Source: Paraliobacillus quinghaiensis (GTDB lineage: Bacteria > Bacillota > Bacilli > Bacillales > Amphibacillaceae). Taken from it: 64,000 nucleotides of DNA. A program made the translations under genes and the position numbers. Below, piece after piece: positions 16,485 through 24,574 of the stretch (position 1 is the stretch's first letter; each line of letters opens with the position of its first letter). Where the stretch lies: NCBI RefSeq assembly GCF_003426025.1, contig NZ_QJSH01000012.1, forward strand, positions 1-64,000. Direction: 5' to 3'. The notes beneath the pieces are model-generated. The model was not told the origin of the DNA, searched no databases, and saw only the letters and a program-made list of their open reading frames with translations.

Positions 16485-17024
16485 ATGACGAAAATGGGAT
16501 CTCGATTTATTCAAGAAGTGCTCTCGTGGTTAAAAGCAATTTTAATAGCATTGGTTATTGTGTTTGTTGTGCGTGAGTTTATCATGACTCCTTCAATTGT
16601 TAATGGAGAGTCAATGATGCCAAATTTGCAACATGGCGATCGGATTATTATTAGTAAAGTAACTTCAATTGAACGTTTTGATGAAGTGGCGTTTCATGCT
16701 CCTGATGCTGATGAAAATTATGTAAAGCGGGTAATTGGCCTGGCTGGAGATACAGTTAGAATGGAAGATGATGTTTTATACATAAATGATAAGGCGTATG
16801 AGGAACCATATTTAGATGAATTTAAGCAAAAATTGATTGGGGAGCAGAGGTTAACTAATAATTTCAATTCAGTTGTTGTTCCTAAAGGGAAGTTGTTTGT
16901 ACTTGGGGATAATCGTCGAAGAAGTAGAGATAGTAGGGAGTTCGGACTTATTTCTGAAGAGGCTGTTATTGGTGATGTAGTTTTTCGAATATGGCCAATA
17001 GATCAATTCGGGATCCCGAAATAA
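16485..17024 (+). CDS. lepB: Signal peptidase I
   Basis: Type I signal peptidase removes signal peptides from exported proteins outside the membrane. The 179-residue protein is the short single-anchor form found in Bacillus (SipS/SipT). The anchor is about 17-32. The catalytic Ser is S43 in NGESMMPNL and the general base is K81 in YVKRVIGLAGD. Box E GDNRRRSRDSREFG is present (GDNRxxSxDSR). The start may be the ATG at 16485 or at 16494; spacing from AAAGGA favours the second slightly. It stands alone. Several sip paralogs are usual in these bacteria. Confidence 0.93.
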   Translation: MTKMGSRFIQEVLSWLKAILIALVIVFVVREFIMTPSIVNGESMMPNLQHGDRIIISKVTSIERFDEVAFHAPDADENYVKRVIGLAGDTVRMEDDVLYINDKAYEEPYLDEFKQKLIGEQRLTNNFNSVVVPKGKLFVLGDNRRRSRDSREFGLISEEAVIGDVVFRIWPIDQFGIPK

Positions 17025-17054
17025 TAATCATTTAAGAATCCTCTTAAATCACTA

Positions 17055-17085
17055 TAAATAATTCAACCAAACTTGGTACATATTA
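17055..17085 (+). promoter_or_regulatory. Candidate SigG (forespore) promoter of splAB
   Basis: TAAATA and CATATTA lie 18 bp apart, each one base away from the SigG consensus TGAATA / CATACTA. splAB of B. subtilis is transcribed by SigG in the forespore, so both sequence and context agree. Confidence 0.65.
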
Positions 17086-17115
17086 AGCCCATCTTAAGAA
17101 AAGTTAGGTGATAAG

Positions 17116-17376
17116 ATGGAGATTAATAATAGGCTGTATCAACCGGGAGATGTTGTTTACGTAATTATTCGAAACCCACATGTACAAGGAGCTGCAAATG
17201 TGCAAGAAGCAGCGGTTGTTCATAATCCAGAAGTGCCAAATGATTTAGCTTTGTTTTTATATGAAACGTATTATCCACTAACTGATGAAGTTGCTGTTTA
17301 TCAGACGGAAGAAGAAGCGGAGCAAGCATTTCAACAGGCATTTGGTTCTCCTGAAATTGAGGGTTACTATGGTTAA
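17116..17376 (+). CDS. splA: SplA, regulator of spore photoproduct lyase
   Basis: SplA is a small protein that lowers splB expression in B. subtilis, related to TRAP in proposals. The 86-residue product has the family stretches YQPGDVVYVIIRNPHVQGAANVQ (here broken: PGDVVYVIIRNPH) and LALFLYETYYPLTDEVAVY. GTGATAAG before the ATG serves as ribosome site. Its last 8 bases overlap splB, so the two are translationally coupled. The mechanism of SplA remains poorly known; identification rests on sequence recall plus the adjacent splB. Confidence 0.88.
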   Translation: MEINNRLYQPGDVVYVIIRNPHVQGAANVQEAAVVHNPEVPNDLALFLYETYYPLTDEVAVYQTEEEAEQAFQQAFGSPEIEGYYG

Positions 17377-18397
17377 ACCCTTTGTCCCGCAACTTGTATA
17401 CTTTGAACCGAAAGCATTAGAGTATCCGTTAGGAAAGACGTTATATGATAAATTCTCAAATATGGACGTTGAAATTCGAGAAACAACTTCGCATAATCAA
17501 GTCCGTAATTTACCTGGAGAAAATGATTTTCAAAAATATCGTATTGCCAAATCGACATTGGTAGTAGGATTACGGAAAACACTCAAATTCGATACATCGA
17601 AACCGTCTGCTGAATATGCCATTCCCTTTGCAACAGGTTGTATGGGGCATTGCCACTATTGTTACCTGCAAACAACGATGGGAAGTAAACCTTATATAAG
17701 AACCTATGTCAATACCGAAGACATATTTCAAGCAGCTGAAAGGTACATGGAAGAACGTGCACCCGAAATAACGCGATTTGAAGCTTCTTGTACATCCGAT
17801 ATTGTTGGAGTAGATCATTTAACACATACGTTAAAAGATGCGATTGAATTTTTCGGGAAGACTGAGCATGGCTTATTGCGATTTGTGACGAAGTTTGCCC
17901 ATGTAGATCATTTACTTGATGCTGACCATAAAGGACGCACGCGTTTTCGGTTTAGTATTAATGATGACTTTGTTATTAAATTTTTTGAACCAGGAACATC
18001 ACGGTTGAAGGAAAGAATTGAAGCGGCTGTTAAAGTTGCTGAAGCAGGATATCCGTTAGGTTTTATTATTGCGCCAATCTATCTTCATGAAGGATGGCGT
18101 GAGGGATATCGCCAGATGCTTGAAGAATTAGAGGCTGCTTTACCTGCCGTAGCAAAAAAGGATCTGACGTTCGAATTAATTCAACACCGGTTTACAAAGC
18201 CGGCTAAACGTGTGATACAAAAAAATTATCCGATGACTAAACTTGAACTAGACGAGTCAAAACGAAAATCAAAATGGGGAAAATACGGGATCTGGAAATA
18301 TGTTTATAATGACAATGAGCAAGAGGAAATGAAAGAGCTCTTTATGAAGACTATTCCTAAGCTATTTCCAAAAGCAACAATTGAATACTTTACTTGA
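17369..18397 (+). CDS. splB: Spore photoproduct lyase
   Basis: SplB is a radical SAM enzyme that directly reverses the UV lesion spore photoproduct (5-thyminyl-5,6-dihydrothymine) during germination. The 342-residue length equals that of B. subtilis SplB. The cluster cysteines are C91, C95 and C98 in CMGHCHYC, and the conserved catalytic cysteine is C141 in FEASCTSD. The ATG at 17369 lies inside the end of splA; an open frame extending to 17285 is just overlap with splA. Presence of this gene shows the organism makes spores. Confidence 0.97.
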   Translation: MVKPFVPQLVYFEPKALEYPLGKTLYDKFSNMDVEIRETTSHNQVRNLPGENDFQKYRIAKSTLVVGLRKTLKFDTSKPSAEYAIPFATGCMGHCHYCYLQTTMGSKPYIRTYVNTEDIFQAAERYMEERAPEITRFEASCTSDIVGVDHLTHTLKDAIEFFGKTEHGLLRFVTKFAHVDHLLDADHKGRTRFRFSINDDFVIKFFEPGTSRLKERIEAAVKVAEAGYPLGFIIAPIYLHEGWREGYRQMLEELEAALPAVAKKDLTFELIQHRFTKPAKRVIQKNYPMTKLELDESKRKSKWGKYGIWKYVYNDNEQEEMKELFMKTIPKLFPKATIEYFT

Positions 18398-18462
18398 TTT
18401 AACCTATTTTACAAAATTATCTAATCGTGATTAAGTAGAAGTACAATAACATAGGTTTAATC

Positions 18463-18552
18463 CACTAGGGGCGCCGATTGGCTGAGATAAAGATTTTTCT
18501 TTGGTCCCTTTGAACCTGAACTGGTTAATACCAGTGTAGGAAAGTAGAGTCG
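18463..18552 (+). ncRNA. TPP riboswitch (THI element), apparently orphaned
   Basis: All core blocks are present: GGGGCGCC, GGCTGAGATAAAG, CCCTTTGAACCTGAACTGG and TTAATACCAGTGTAGGAAAG, in correct order and spacing. It binds thiamine pyrophosphate and normally controls thiamine synthesis or uptake genes. Here it is followed by a terminator at 18589 and a second hairpin at 18667, and the next gene is a GNAT acetyltransferase, not a thiamine gene. Confidence 0.93.
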
Positions 18553-18588
18553 GTATGTATTTGTGTATTTTTATAAGTAGTTAGAAGT

Positions 18589-18617
18589 AAACCGCTCCAT
18601 TTTCGGGAGCGGTTTTT
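18589..18617 (+). terminator. Terminator (expression platform) of the TPP riboswitch
   Basis: ACCGCTCC and GGAGCGGT form an 8-bp stem followed by TTTTTT, 40 bp after the aptamer. Confidence 0.88.
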
Positions 18618-18666
18618 TTGCGTTAAAAAATAAATACATAATGGATAAGAATTAAACAACAAGAAG

Positions 18667-18704
18667 GGTTACTCCGATTTAATTTCTGAGTAGCTCTCTT
18701 TTTT
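18667..18704 (+). terminator. Second terminator-like hairpin downstream of the riboswitch
   Basis: GGTTACTC and GAGTAGCT pair over 8 bp with two G-U wobbles, followed by CTCTTTTTTG. Two terminators in tandem would isolate the riboswitch from the next gene. Confidence 0.55.
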
Positions 18705-18760
18705 GTTTGAAAATAATACTACGTATGGTAGCTTAATATATATAGAATGAGGTGATGGCC

Positions 18761-19312
18761 ATGTTTAATGAGAAAATTAATGATGAGCTAAGTTTAAGGT
18801 TATTAGAAACGCGGGATGCTGCAGTTGTTTTTAATTTAGTTGATCAATCGAGAGACTATCTGCGTAGATGGCTTGGCTGGGTTGATGATACGAAAACTGT
18901 TCAGGATACCGAAAAGTTTATTCAAATTACAATGGAAGGATTTTCTGCGCGCCGTTCGTTAAATGCGGCTATCTTATATAAAGGGCAAATTGTTGGAATT
19001 GCAGGCTATAACGAATTCGATTGGACGAACAAGATTGCCTACATTGGCTACTGGATGGGTGAGGGGTATCAAGGGAAAGGTATCATGACTAATGCTGTGA
19101 GGTTCTTAACGCGGTATGCAATTGATGAGTTGGAGTTAAATCGTGTTGACATACGTGCAGCTGTACAAAATAAAAAAAGTCGGGCGATTGCGGAACGACT
19201 TGGTTTTACTGAAGAAGGAAGGTTAAGGCAGGCAGAGTACTTATATGATCGGTATGTGGATCATGTTATTTATGGGATGCTTGCTACAGATTGGAAAGAG
19301 CGATCGTTATAG
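18761..19312 (+). CDS. ydaF: RimJ/RimL-type GNAT acetyltransferase (YdaF-like)
   Basis: This 183-residue protein is a GNAT of the ribosomal-protein-serine/alanine N-acetyltransferase class. B. subtilis YdaF has the same length and shares YLRRWLGWVDDTKTVQDT-like, GYWMGEGYQGKGIMT (acetyl-CoA loop, about 103-117), NKKSRAIAERLGF and RQAEYLYDRYVDHVIYG. The ATG at 18761 follows AGGTGA at 5-base spacing; GTG and ATG codons at 18752 and 18755 overlap that site. The acceptor substrate is not known. It follows the orphan TPP riboswitch but has no thiamine feature. Confidence 0.88.
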   Translation: MFNEKINDELSLRLLETRDAAVVFNLVDQSRDYLRRWLGWVDDTKTVQDTEKFIQITMEGFSARRSLNAAILYKGQIVGIAGYNEFDWTNKIAYIGYWMGEGYQGKGIMTNAVRFLTRYAIDELELNRVDIRAAVQNKKSRAIAERLGFTEEGRLRQAEYLYDRYVDHVIYGMLATDWKERSL

Positions 19313-19414
19313 GATACTTTGAAAAAAACAACGTAGATTCATTGGAAAAACTGATGGCCCACTTGCATAAGATATCGAGAATAGTAAGGGAATATCATAA
19401 AAGGGTGATGTCCA

Positions 19415-20125
19415 ATGAAGAAAATAGCGGCGTTTGAAGCGGCAAAACGATTTATTGAAACTGAATTTACGACTTGTGATGGTGCGCTATTGGCAGGTAG
19501 TGTGGTTAGGGGAGGAGAAACCGAAACATCAGATCTAGATATAATTGTTTTTGATAAAGGGCTTCAATATAGTTATAGGGAATCGATCATTCGATATGGG
19601 TGGCCAATTGAAGTGTTTGTTCACAATTTGATTTCTTATCGTAGTTTTTTTGCTATGGATGCAGCTAAGGGAATGCCTACATTACCGCGTATGGTTACAG
19701 ATGGAGCAATATTATTTGACTCGGGAGTATTAGATGATATTAAACGCGAAGCGCAAGAGTTTATTAATCAGGGGCCACCACCTTGGCCGGAAGAAACGAT
19801 TAAATTAAATCGTTATATATTAACTGATAGGTTGGATGACTTTTTGGGTAGTAATAATAGGGAAGAAGATATTTGTATTGCAGTAAGTTTAGCTTCAATA
19901 ATACATGAATTTTATTTACGGACAAATCTACAGTGGATTGGAGAGTCCAAGTGGATTTATCGATCGTTAAACAATTTTAACCCAGACTTTGCAGCGCGAT
20001 ATATCTATGCTTTTGAACAGTTTTATCAAAAATTCTCTAAAAAGGAAATAGTAGCATTAGCCGAAGAAATCTTAGCTCCGTATGGTGGTCGTTTGTTTGA
20101 AGGCTTTTCATTGGGGAAAGAATAA
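19415..20125 (+). CDS. Nucleotidyltransferase-domain protein
   Basis: The 236-residue protein opens with a minimal nucleotidyltransferase fold: LLAGSVVRGGETETSDLDI has the G28-S29 loop and the metal-binding aspartates D40 and D42. The remainder (about 110-236) is helical and resembles the substrate-binding part of aminoglycoside or small-molecule nucleotidyltransferases. The usual target could be an aminoglycoside-like compound or a protein (AMPylation), but nothing visible decides. AAAGGGTGATG precedes the ATG. It is the second of three same-strand genes with sizable gaps, so operon structure is unclear. Confidence 0.8.
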   Translation: MKKIAAFEAAKRFIETEFTTCDGALLAGSVVRGGETETSDLDIIVFDKGLQYSYRESIIRYGWPIEVFVHNLISYRSFFAMDAAKGMPTLPRMVTDGAILFDSGVLDDIKREAQEFINQGPPPWPEETIKLNRYILTDRLDDFLGSNNREEDICIAVSLASIIHEFYLRTNLQWIGESKWIYRSLNNFNPDFAARYIYAFEQFYQKFSKKEIVALAEEILAPYGGRLFEGFSLGKE

Positions 20126-20192
20126 CTAATGAGCAGAATGTTCTAATTCGTGCTTCATATTTGATAAACTGAGTAAAAAAAGGAGGCAAATA

Positions 20193-20717
20193 ATGCGGTT
20201 AAAAAACAAAAGTATAATTGCTTTAGTGGAAGACGATTTTGAAGATCTTGAGTTGTGGTATCCAGTTTTAAGGTTACGCGAAGAAGGTGCTACGGTTGAT
20301 TTGGTCGGAAAGGAAGCAAATAAAACCTATGCTGGAAAGTATGGTGTACCAGCTGAATCAGATAAAGCATTCACTGATGTGGATGTAGAGGCGTATGATG
20401 CAATTCTTGTTCCTGGAGGATGGGCTCCTGATAAACTCCGTCGTTATCCAGAAGTAATTGATTTTGTGAAAGCAATGAACGTAGCGAAAAAGCCTATAGG
20501 ACAAATATGTCATGCGGGTTGGGTGTTAGCCTCTGCTGGCATTTTACAAAATATAAAAGTTACAAGTACGCCTGGAATTAAAGATGATATGACTAACGCT
20601 GGTGCTGTTTGGTTTGATGAACCAGTAGTTATTGATGGGCATATTGTATCCAGCCGTCGTCCGCCAGATTTACCACCTTATGTAAAAGCTTTTGCAGATA
20701 TGTTAGCTGAATCATAA
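20193..20717 (+). CDS. DJ-1/PfpI-family protein (YfkM/YraA type)
   Basis: The 174-residue protein is of the PfpI/DJ-1 superfamily, whose bacterial members act as protein or nucleotide deglycases or as cysteine hydrolases during stress. The nucleophile elbow is PIGQICHAGWVLASAG with C106; the family glutamate lies in DDFEDLEL and the partner region is VPGGWAPDKLR. AAAGGAGGC precedes the ATG. Length fits B. subtilis YfkM and YraA. A strong terminator follows. Confidence 0.88.
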   Translation: MRLKNKSIIALVEDDFEDLELWYPVLRLREEGATVDLVGKEANKTYAGKYGVPAESDKAFTDVDVEAYDAILVPGGWAPDKLRRYPEVIDFVKAMNVAKKPIGQICHAGWVLASAGILQNIKVTSTPGIKDDMTNAGAVWFDEPVVIDGHIVSSRRPPDLPPYVKAFADMLAES

Positions 20718-20723
20718 GAAACA

Positions 20724-20755
20724 AAGCTCCTCTTCTAATCGGAAGAGGAGCTTTT
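20724..20755 (+). terminator. Intrinsic terminator
   Basis: AAGCTCCTCTTC and GAAGAGGAGCTT form a 12-bp stem followed by TTT. Confidence 0.88.
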
Positions 20756-20823
20756 AGTGAAGGTTTATTGATGGATTTACATAAAAAATTTTTGTTTTTC
20801 AACATTCGTACTTGAGGTAAACT

Positions 20824-21366
20824 CCGTCGTAACTAGTAACGTAAGTTACTACCTAACCCGCTACTCAAATGAAATTGGCTCCCTTTCCGCAGGCACGACC
20901 TCAACTAATTTTTAAAAGAAGACCACTTCTAAAAATGGATTTTCGGTCAGTGCTGTTCCTGCAGGACAAGGAATGCTTCAATGAATTCACATCGCACGCA
21001 GAAAATCGGTTTTATTTTCAAGGAGTGTCGCCAATTTAATTTGATCCGCTAGATAGTCTGAAATATTACAACCTATTTTAGCATCAGAAAAGCTTATTGA
21101 TTGTTAGTGAATAAATTATAATTAGTTATTTTAATTAGTGCAGGAAGCAAATGGATGACACTCCTGTGGGAACAGCTAATGTTTTCGATGGGGCGAGTAA
21201 TCGCAGTCCCACAAGTCGAAGATCCACTTGGTGAAGTGTTTTTCTTTACCAAGTTAGCTGAGACTGAGCCCACGGAAAGTGAATCCATTTGGGGCTGCGA
21301 TTACTCGCCCCACCAAAACCACTGCTGACGTAGCGGGTTAGTAACTTACATCACTAATTACGACGC
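20824..21366. repeat. Composite 543-bp element with ~40-bp terminal inverted repeats
   Basis: The left end (20824-20864, CGTCGTAACTAGTAACGTAA, then GTTACT, ACCTAACCCGCTAC) is nearly the reverse complement of the right end (21330-21366, GTAGCGGGTTAGTAACTTAC, then ATCACTAATTACGACGC). Inside are GGGGCGAGTAATCGCAG (21190-21206) and its perfect 17-bp complement (21295-21311), plus AAATTGGC near 20872 against GCCAATTT near 21031. No credible frame is present. It looks like a non-autonomous element or two nested ones. Confidence 0.75.
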
Positions 21367-21441
21367 ACATATATAAAATGCGTCATAAACAATAATCTTT
21401 ATGAAAGTAAATTGATAAAAAATGAAAGGGAGGGGTTTTAT

Positions 21442-21921
21442 TTGGATTTTGTTATTTGGTTACTGATTATAGCTAGTTTCATTTTAAGTTATGTTGGGGT
21501 TATTTATCCGATTATTCCGTCACCACTCGTGTTATGGATTGGATTTTTACTTTATTACTTTCTGATAGATCAAGGCCTAACTTGGGTCTTTTGGTCAGTT
21601 GCAGTGTTGTTAACCATCATTTTGATTGTTTCCGATATTATAGCAAACAGTTATTTTGTTAAAAAATATGGTGGAAGTAAATGGGGTGAGCGGATAGCGG
21701 GACTTGGTGTTATTGTTGGTTCGTTTATCATTCCGCCATTTGGTATCATAATCGTACCGTTTTTGGCAGTGATAGTAGTCGAGTTGTTACAAAGAAGATC
21801 AACTCAAGAAGCGATGCGTGCAGCTTTAGGTTCATTATTTGGCTTTTTAGGTGGTGCTTTTGCGAAAGTTGTACTTCAGACCGTTATGATCATCTGGTTT
21901 GTTGTCGCAGTCATTTGGTAA
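21442..21921 (+). CDS. yqgC: DUF456 membrane protein (YqgC-like)
   Basis: The 159-residue protein is a DUF456 family member of unknown function. It is almost wholly hydrophobic, with segments near 3-35, 40-62, 82-110 and 133-158 separated by the polar loop KKYGGSKWGERIAG, the family hallmark. The TTG at 21442 is chosen because GGGAGGGG lies six bases before it; a TTG at 21412 has no site. B. subtilis YqgC has about the same length. The kinase gene begins 39 bp downstream. Confidence 0.85.
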   Translation: MDFVIWLLIIASFILSYVGVIYPIIPSPLVLWIGFLLYYFLIDQGLTWVFWSVAVLLTIILIVSDIIANSYFVKKYGGSKWGERIAGLGVIVGSFIIPPFGIIIVPFLAVIVVELLQRRSTQEAMRAALGSLFGFLGGAFAKVVLQTVMIIWFVVAVIW

Positions 21922-21960
21922 ATCGATTTGGATACAGATAAAAAGAAAAGGGGGAGGCAA

Positions 21961-22764
21961 ATGACAATTAAGCGAGCATTATCAATTGCGGGATCTGCGG
22001 CGCAAGGGAGTGCTGGTATTCAAGCAGATCTTAAAACTTTTCAAGAGCATGATGTTTATGGGATGTCCGCAGTTACTGCAATTGTTGCAAATAACTCGAT
22101 AACAACCAAAGGGATTTTCATACATGATGTAGAGGTAATAGAAGCGCAATATTATGCTGCCTTGGAGCATGTTGGTGTTGACGTAATCAAGACGGGGATG
22201 CTTTTTTCGAAAGAAATTATTGAGCGGGTTTCATTATTACTTAAAGAAGCTCCTACTGAGAATATTGTAGTTGATCCAGTTATGATAGGTAAGATGGGGT
22301 CACAATTACTACAAGATGATGCGATAAATGCTTTAAGAGATCGCTTGATTCCTTTAGCGAAGATTATTACGCCTAACATACATGAAGCGGCTCGGTTGTT
22401 AGAGAAAGGTTCAATTAAAACGGTTGAAGAGATGAAAGAGGCGGCAGAGGAGCTGTATCAGTATGGACCGGGCTATGTGTTAGTTAAAGGTGGTGCTTTA
22501 GCTGGTGAAGCGATTGATGTGTTATATGATGGGGGAAACTTTACTATTTATAGTAAACCTAGAATAAATACAATACATACAAGTGGGGCTGGATGTACTT
22601 ATTCTTCTGCTATTGCTGCTGGACTTGCTAAGGGACAAACAGTGGAAAAAGCTGTCGCATTAGCGAAAGAATACGTACATGCAGGTATTAATCACGCACT
22701 TTCGTTTAATCGTGGTATTGGATCGACCGATCATGCTGCACTAAGAAAATATGGGAAAGAATAA
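21961..22764 (+). CDS. ThiD/PdxK-type kinase (hydroxymethylpyrimidine or pyridoxal kinase)
   Basis: This 267-residue ribokinase-fold enzyme phosphorylates HMP/HMP-P (thiamine) or pyridoxal (vitamin B6). AGIQADLKTFQEHDVYGMSA (about 18-37), KTGMLFS, VVDPVMIGKMG and the C-terminal anion hole HTSGAGCTYSSA are typical. The N-terminal loop reads GSAAQGSAG where ThiD usually has GSDSSGGAG, so an acidic residue common in the family is missing; this matters for deciding substrate. The ATG follows GGGGGAGGC. It is 3.4 kb past the TPP riboswitch with other genes and terminators between, so control by it is improbable. Confidence 0.85.
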   Translation: MTIKRALSIAGSAAQGSAGIQADLKTFQEHDVYGMSAVTAIVANNSITTKGIFIHDVEVIEAQYYAALEHVGVDVIKTGMLFSKEIIERVSLLLKEAPTENIVVDPVMIGKMGSQLLQDDAINALRDRLIPLAKIITPNIHEAARLLEKGSIKTVEEMKEAAEELYQYGPGYVLVKGGALAGEAIDVLYDGGNFTIYSKPRINTIHTSGAGCTYSSAIAAGLAKGQTVEKAVALAKEYVHAGINHALSFNRGIGSTDHAALRKYGKE

Positions 22765-22780
22765 AGATTGAAGCAAAAAA

Positions 22781-22806
22781 AGGCGATTGCACCAGTGCAA
22801 TCGCCT
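22781..22806. terminator. Bidirectional terminator between the kinase gene and amtB
   Basis: AGGCGATTGC-ACCAGT-GCAATCGCCT is a perfect 10-bp stem in the gap between convergent genes, with an A-tract before it (T-tract for the minus strand). Confidence 0.88.
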
Positions 22807-22829
22807 AATTATAGTGAATTAAATTAACT

Positions 22830-24188
22830 TCAGGAAGTTTTGCTTTCGGGTAAACTGTTTAATCGATCTGCTAAACCAAGTTCACCATTTTTTGATATAG
22901 ACTCTTTTATTAATAATGTATCTTTAAATTCATAAGCGCTAGACCCATGTTCGGAGAAATCCAATCCTGAGACTTCTTCTTCTTCTGATACACGAATGGA
23001 AGAAAATCTTGTGATAATAAACGTGAATCCCCCAACTGTTAGTGCAGTCCAAGCAATTACTGCAGCAACACCGATAGCTTGAATACCTAATTGCTCAGCA
23101 CTATTACCGTAGAATAAACCTGTATCAACTGAGAAGAATCCGATAGCTAATGTACCCCAGATACCACAAATACCGTGTACGGAAATAGCCCCAACTGGAT
23201 CATCAATTTTAAGTTTTGTATCTAGGAATGTGATCCCTTCAACTAATAGTACACCAGAAATTAAACCTACAATGATAGATCCACCAAGTGAAATTTCAGC
23301 ACACCCAGCAGTGATTCCGACTAAACCAGCTAACACACCATTCAGTGATAATGAAGCATCAACGCGTTTGAAACGCAGTTTAGAGTAAGCGGCAGATGAT
23401 ATCAGAGCCCCAGCTGTTGATAGTAACGTTGTACCAACGACCATCGGTACTAAACTTGGATCTGCGGCTAAGGTAGAACCCCCGTTAAAACCAAACCAAC
23501 CTAACCAAAGAATGAAAACACCTAATGCACCAATTGGAATGTTGTGACCTGGAATAACATTAACTTTTCCTCCAGAATATTTTCCTTTACGTGCACCTAA
23601 GAATAATACGACTGTTAATGCACCGACTGCACCGGTTAAATGAACCACAGTAGATCCTGCGAAATCGCTAAATCCTAATGTAGTTAACCAACCATCACCT
23701 TGCCAAATCCAGTGACCGACAACAGGGTATATAAATGCTGTCATCACAATTACAATTAAAATGTAGCTGCCAAGCTTCATGCGTTCTGCAACGGCACCGG
23801 AAATAATTGTGGCACAAGTTGCAACAAACATTGCTTGGAAAACAAAGAAGCCGATGTCACCAACTCCGTTTAGGAAAAATCCGTCAGCTCCTATGAAAGA
23901 TCCTGCTGAGGTACCAAACATAATGCCGTATCCAACTAAGAAAAACAAGATTGCGGCAACACTAATTGTTATAAAGTTTTTCATTATAATATTCAATGAG
24001 TTTTTAGCTCGAGTAAAACCTGATTCAACCATTGCGAATCCAGCATGCATAAAGAATACCAGAAACGCTGCCAACATCACCCATACTAGATCAACAGATA
24101 ATTGCAAAGATTCAGTTGATGGTGCTGCATAAACAGGTGATGAAATGAGTAATGCTAGAAAAAATAAAAATGCGGTTTTCTTAACCAT
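22830..24188 (-). CDS. amtB: Ammonium transporter
   Basis: AmtB imports ammonium at low nitrogen. The 452-residue protein has 11 expected membrane segments and starts with a likely signal sequence (KTAFLFFLALLISSPVYAAP). FMHAGFAMVESGFTRAKN, the pore stretch GHWIWQGDGWLTTLGFSDFAGSTVVH (shown here in pieces: FSDFAGSTVVHLTGA) and DDPVGAISVHGICGIWGTLA are diagnostic. It is the second gene after glnK with a 21-bp gap. B. subtilis has the reverse order (nrgAB). The C-terminal tail of about 55 residues is hydrophilic and is where PII proteins block the pore. Confidence 0.95.
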   Translation of the reverse strand: MVKKTAFLFFLALLISSPVYAAPSTESLQLSVDLVWVMLAAFLVFFMHAGFAMVESGFTRAKNSLNIIMKNFITISVAAILFFLVGYGIMFGTSAGSFIGADGFFLNGVGDIGFFVFQAMFVATCATIISGAVAERMKLGSYILIVIVMTAFIYPVVGHWIWQGDGWLTTLGFSDFAGSTVVHLTGAVGALTVVLFLGARKGKYSGGKVNVIPGHNIPIGALGVFILWLGWFGFNGGSTLAADPSLVPMVVGTTLLSTAGALISSAAYSKLRFKRVDASLSLNGVLAGLVGITAGCAEISLGGSIIVGLISGVLLVEGITFLDTKLKIDDPVGAISVHGICGIWGTLAIGFFSVDTGLFYGNSAEQLGIQAIGVAAVIAWTALTVGGFTFIITRFSSIRVSEEEEVSGLDFSEHGSSAYEFKDTLLIKESISKNGELGLADRLNSLPESKTS

Positions 24189-24209
24189 ATAATATCCTCC
24201 TTTAGTTTT

Positions 24210-24551
24210 TTAAAGAACGGCCTCGTCTCCACGTTCGCCAGTTCGAATGCGAATGGAATCTTCTACTGGGTAAACGAAAATTTTACCATCTCCAACATTT
24301 CCGGTACTGCAGGTTGTAATGATTAATTCAACTATTTCGTCTAATTGATCTGTTGGGATAACTAATTCTAACTTAATCTTTGGAAGTAACTGGATTTGAA
24401 AAGTGGTTCCGCGAAAGACCCCCGTTTGCCCCTTTTGTTTACCAGTACCAGCTGCTTCAGTAACCGTGAGTCCTCCGATCCCAATTTCGGATAACTTATC
24501 ACGTAGTTCTTGAAACTTCTCTGGGCGAATGATCGCTTCGATTTTTTTCAT
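24210..24551 (-). CDS. glnK: Nitrogen regulatory protein P-II
   Basis: PII proteins sense 2-oxoglutarate and ATP/ADP and gate AmtB. The 113-residue protein has the T-loop GTGKQKGQTGVFRGTTFQIQ and the B/C-loop signature TGNVGDGKIFVYPVEDSIRI. Residue 51, the tyrosine uridylylated in enterobacterial GlnB, is phenylalanine, and position 46 is also phenylalanine, so nucleotidylylation by GlnD is not expected, as usual in Firmicutes. It is first in a glnK-amtB operon with a GlnR/TnrA box over its promoter region. Confidence 0.95.
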   Translation of the reverse strand: MKKIEAIIRPEKFQELRDKLSEIGIGGLTVTEAAGTGKQKGQTGVFRGTTFQIQLLPKIKLELVIPTDQLDEIVELIITTCSTGNVGDGKIFVYPVEDSIRIRTGERGDEAVL

Positions 24552-24574
24552 TTAAAAATCCTCCCCTCACTTAA

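Noticed and set aside
18463-19312. Assignment of the ydaF-like gene to thiamine metabolism from the adjacent TPP riboswitch
   Set aside because: The protein is a clear RimL-type GNAT, and two terminators separate it from the aptamer.
21094-21288. Minus-strand 64-codon frame inside the 20.8-21.4-kb element
   Set aside because: It lies across palindromic repeat sequence and has no ribosome site or plausible protein character.
20818-21370. Insertion sequence with its own transposase
   Set aside because: Although long inverted ends are present, no frame of sufficient length or transposase-like sequence exists between them.
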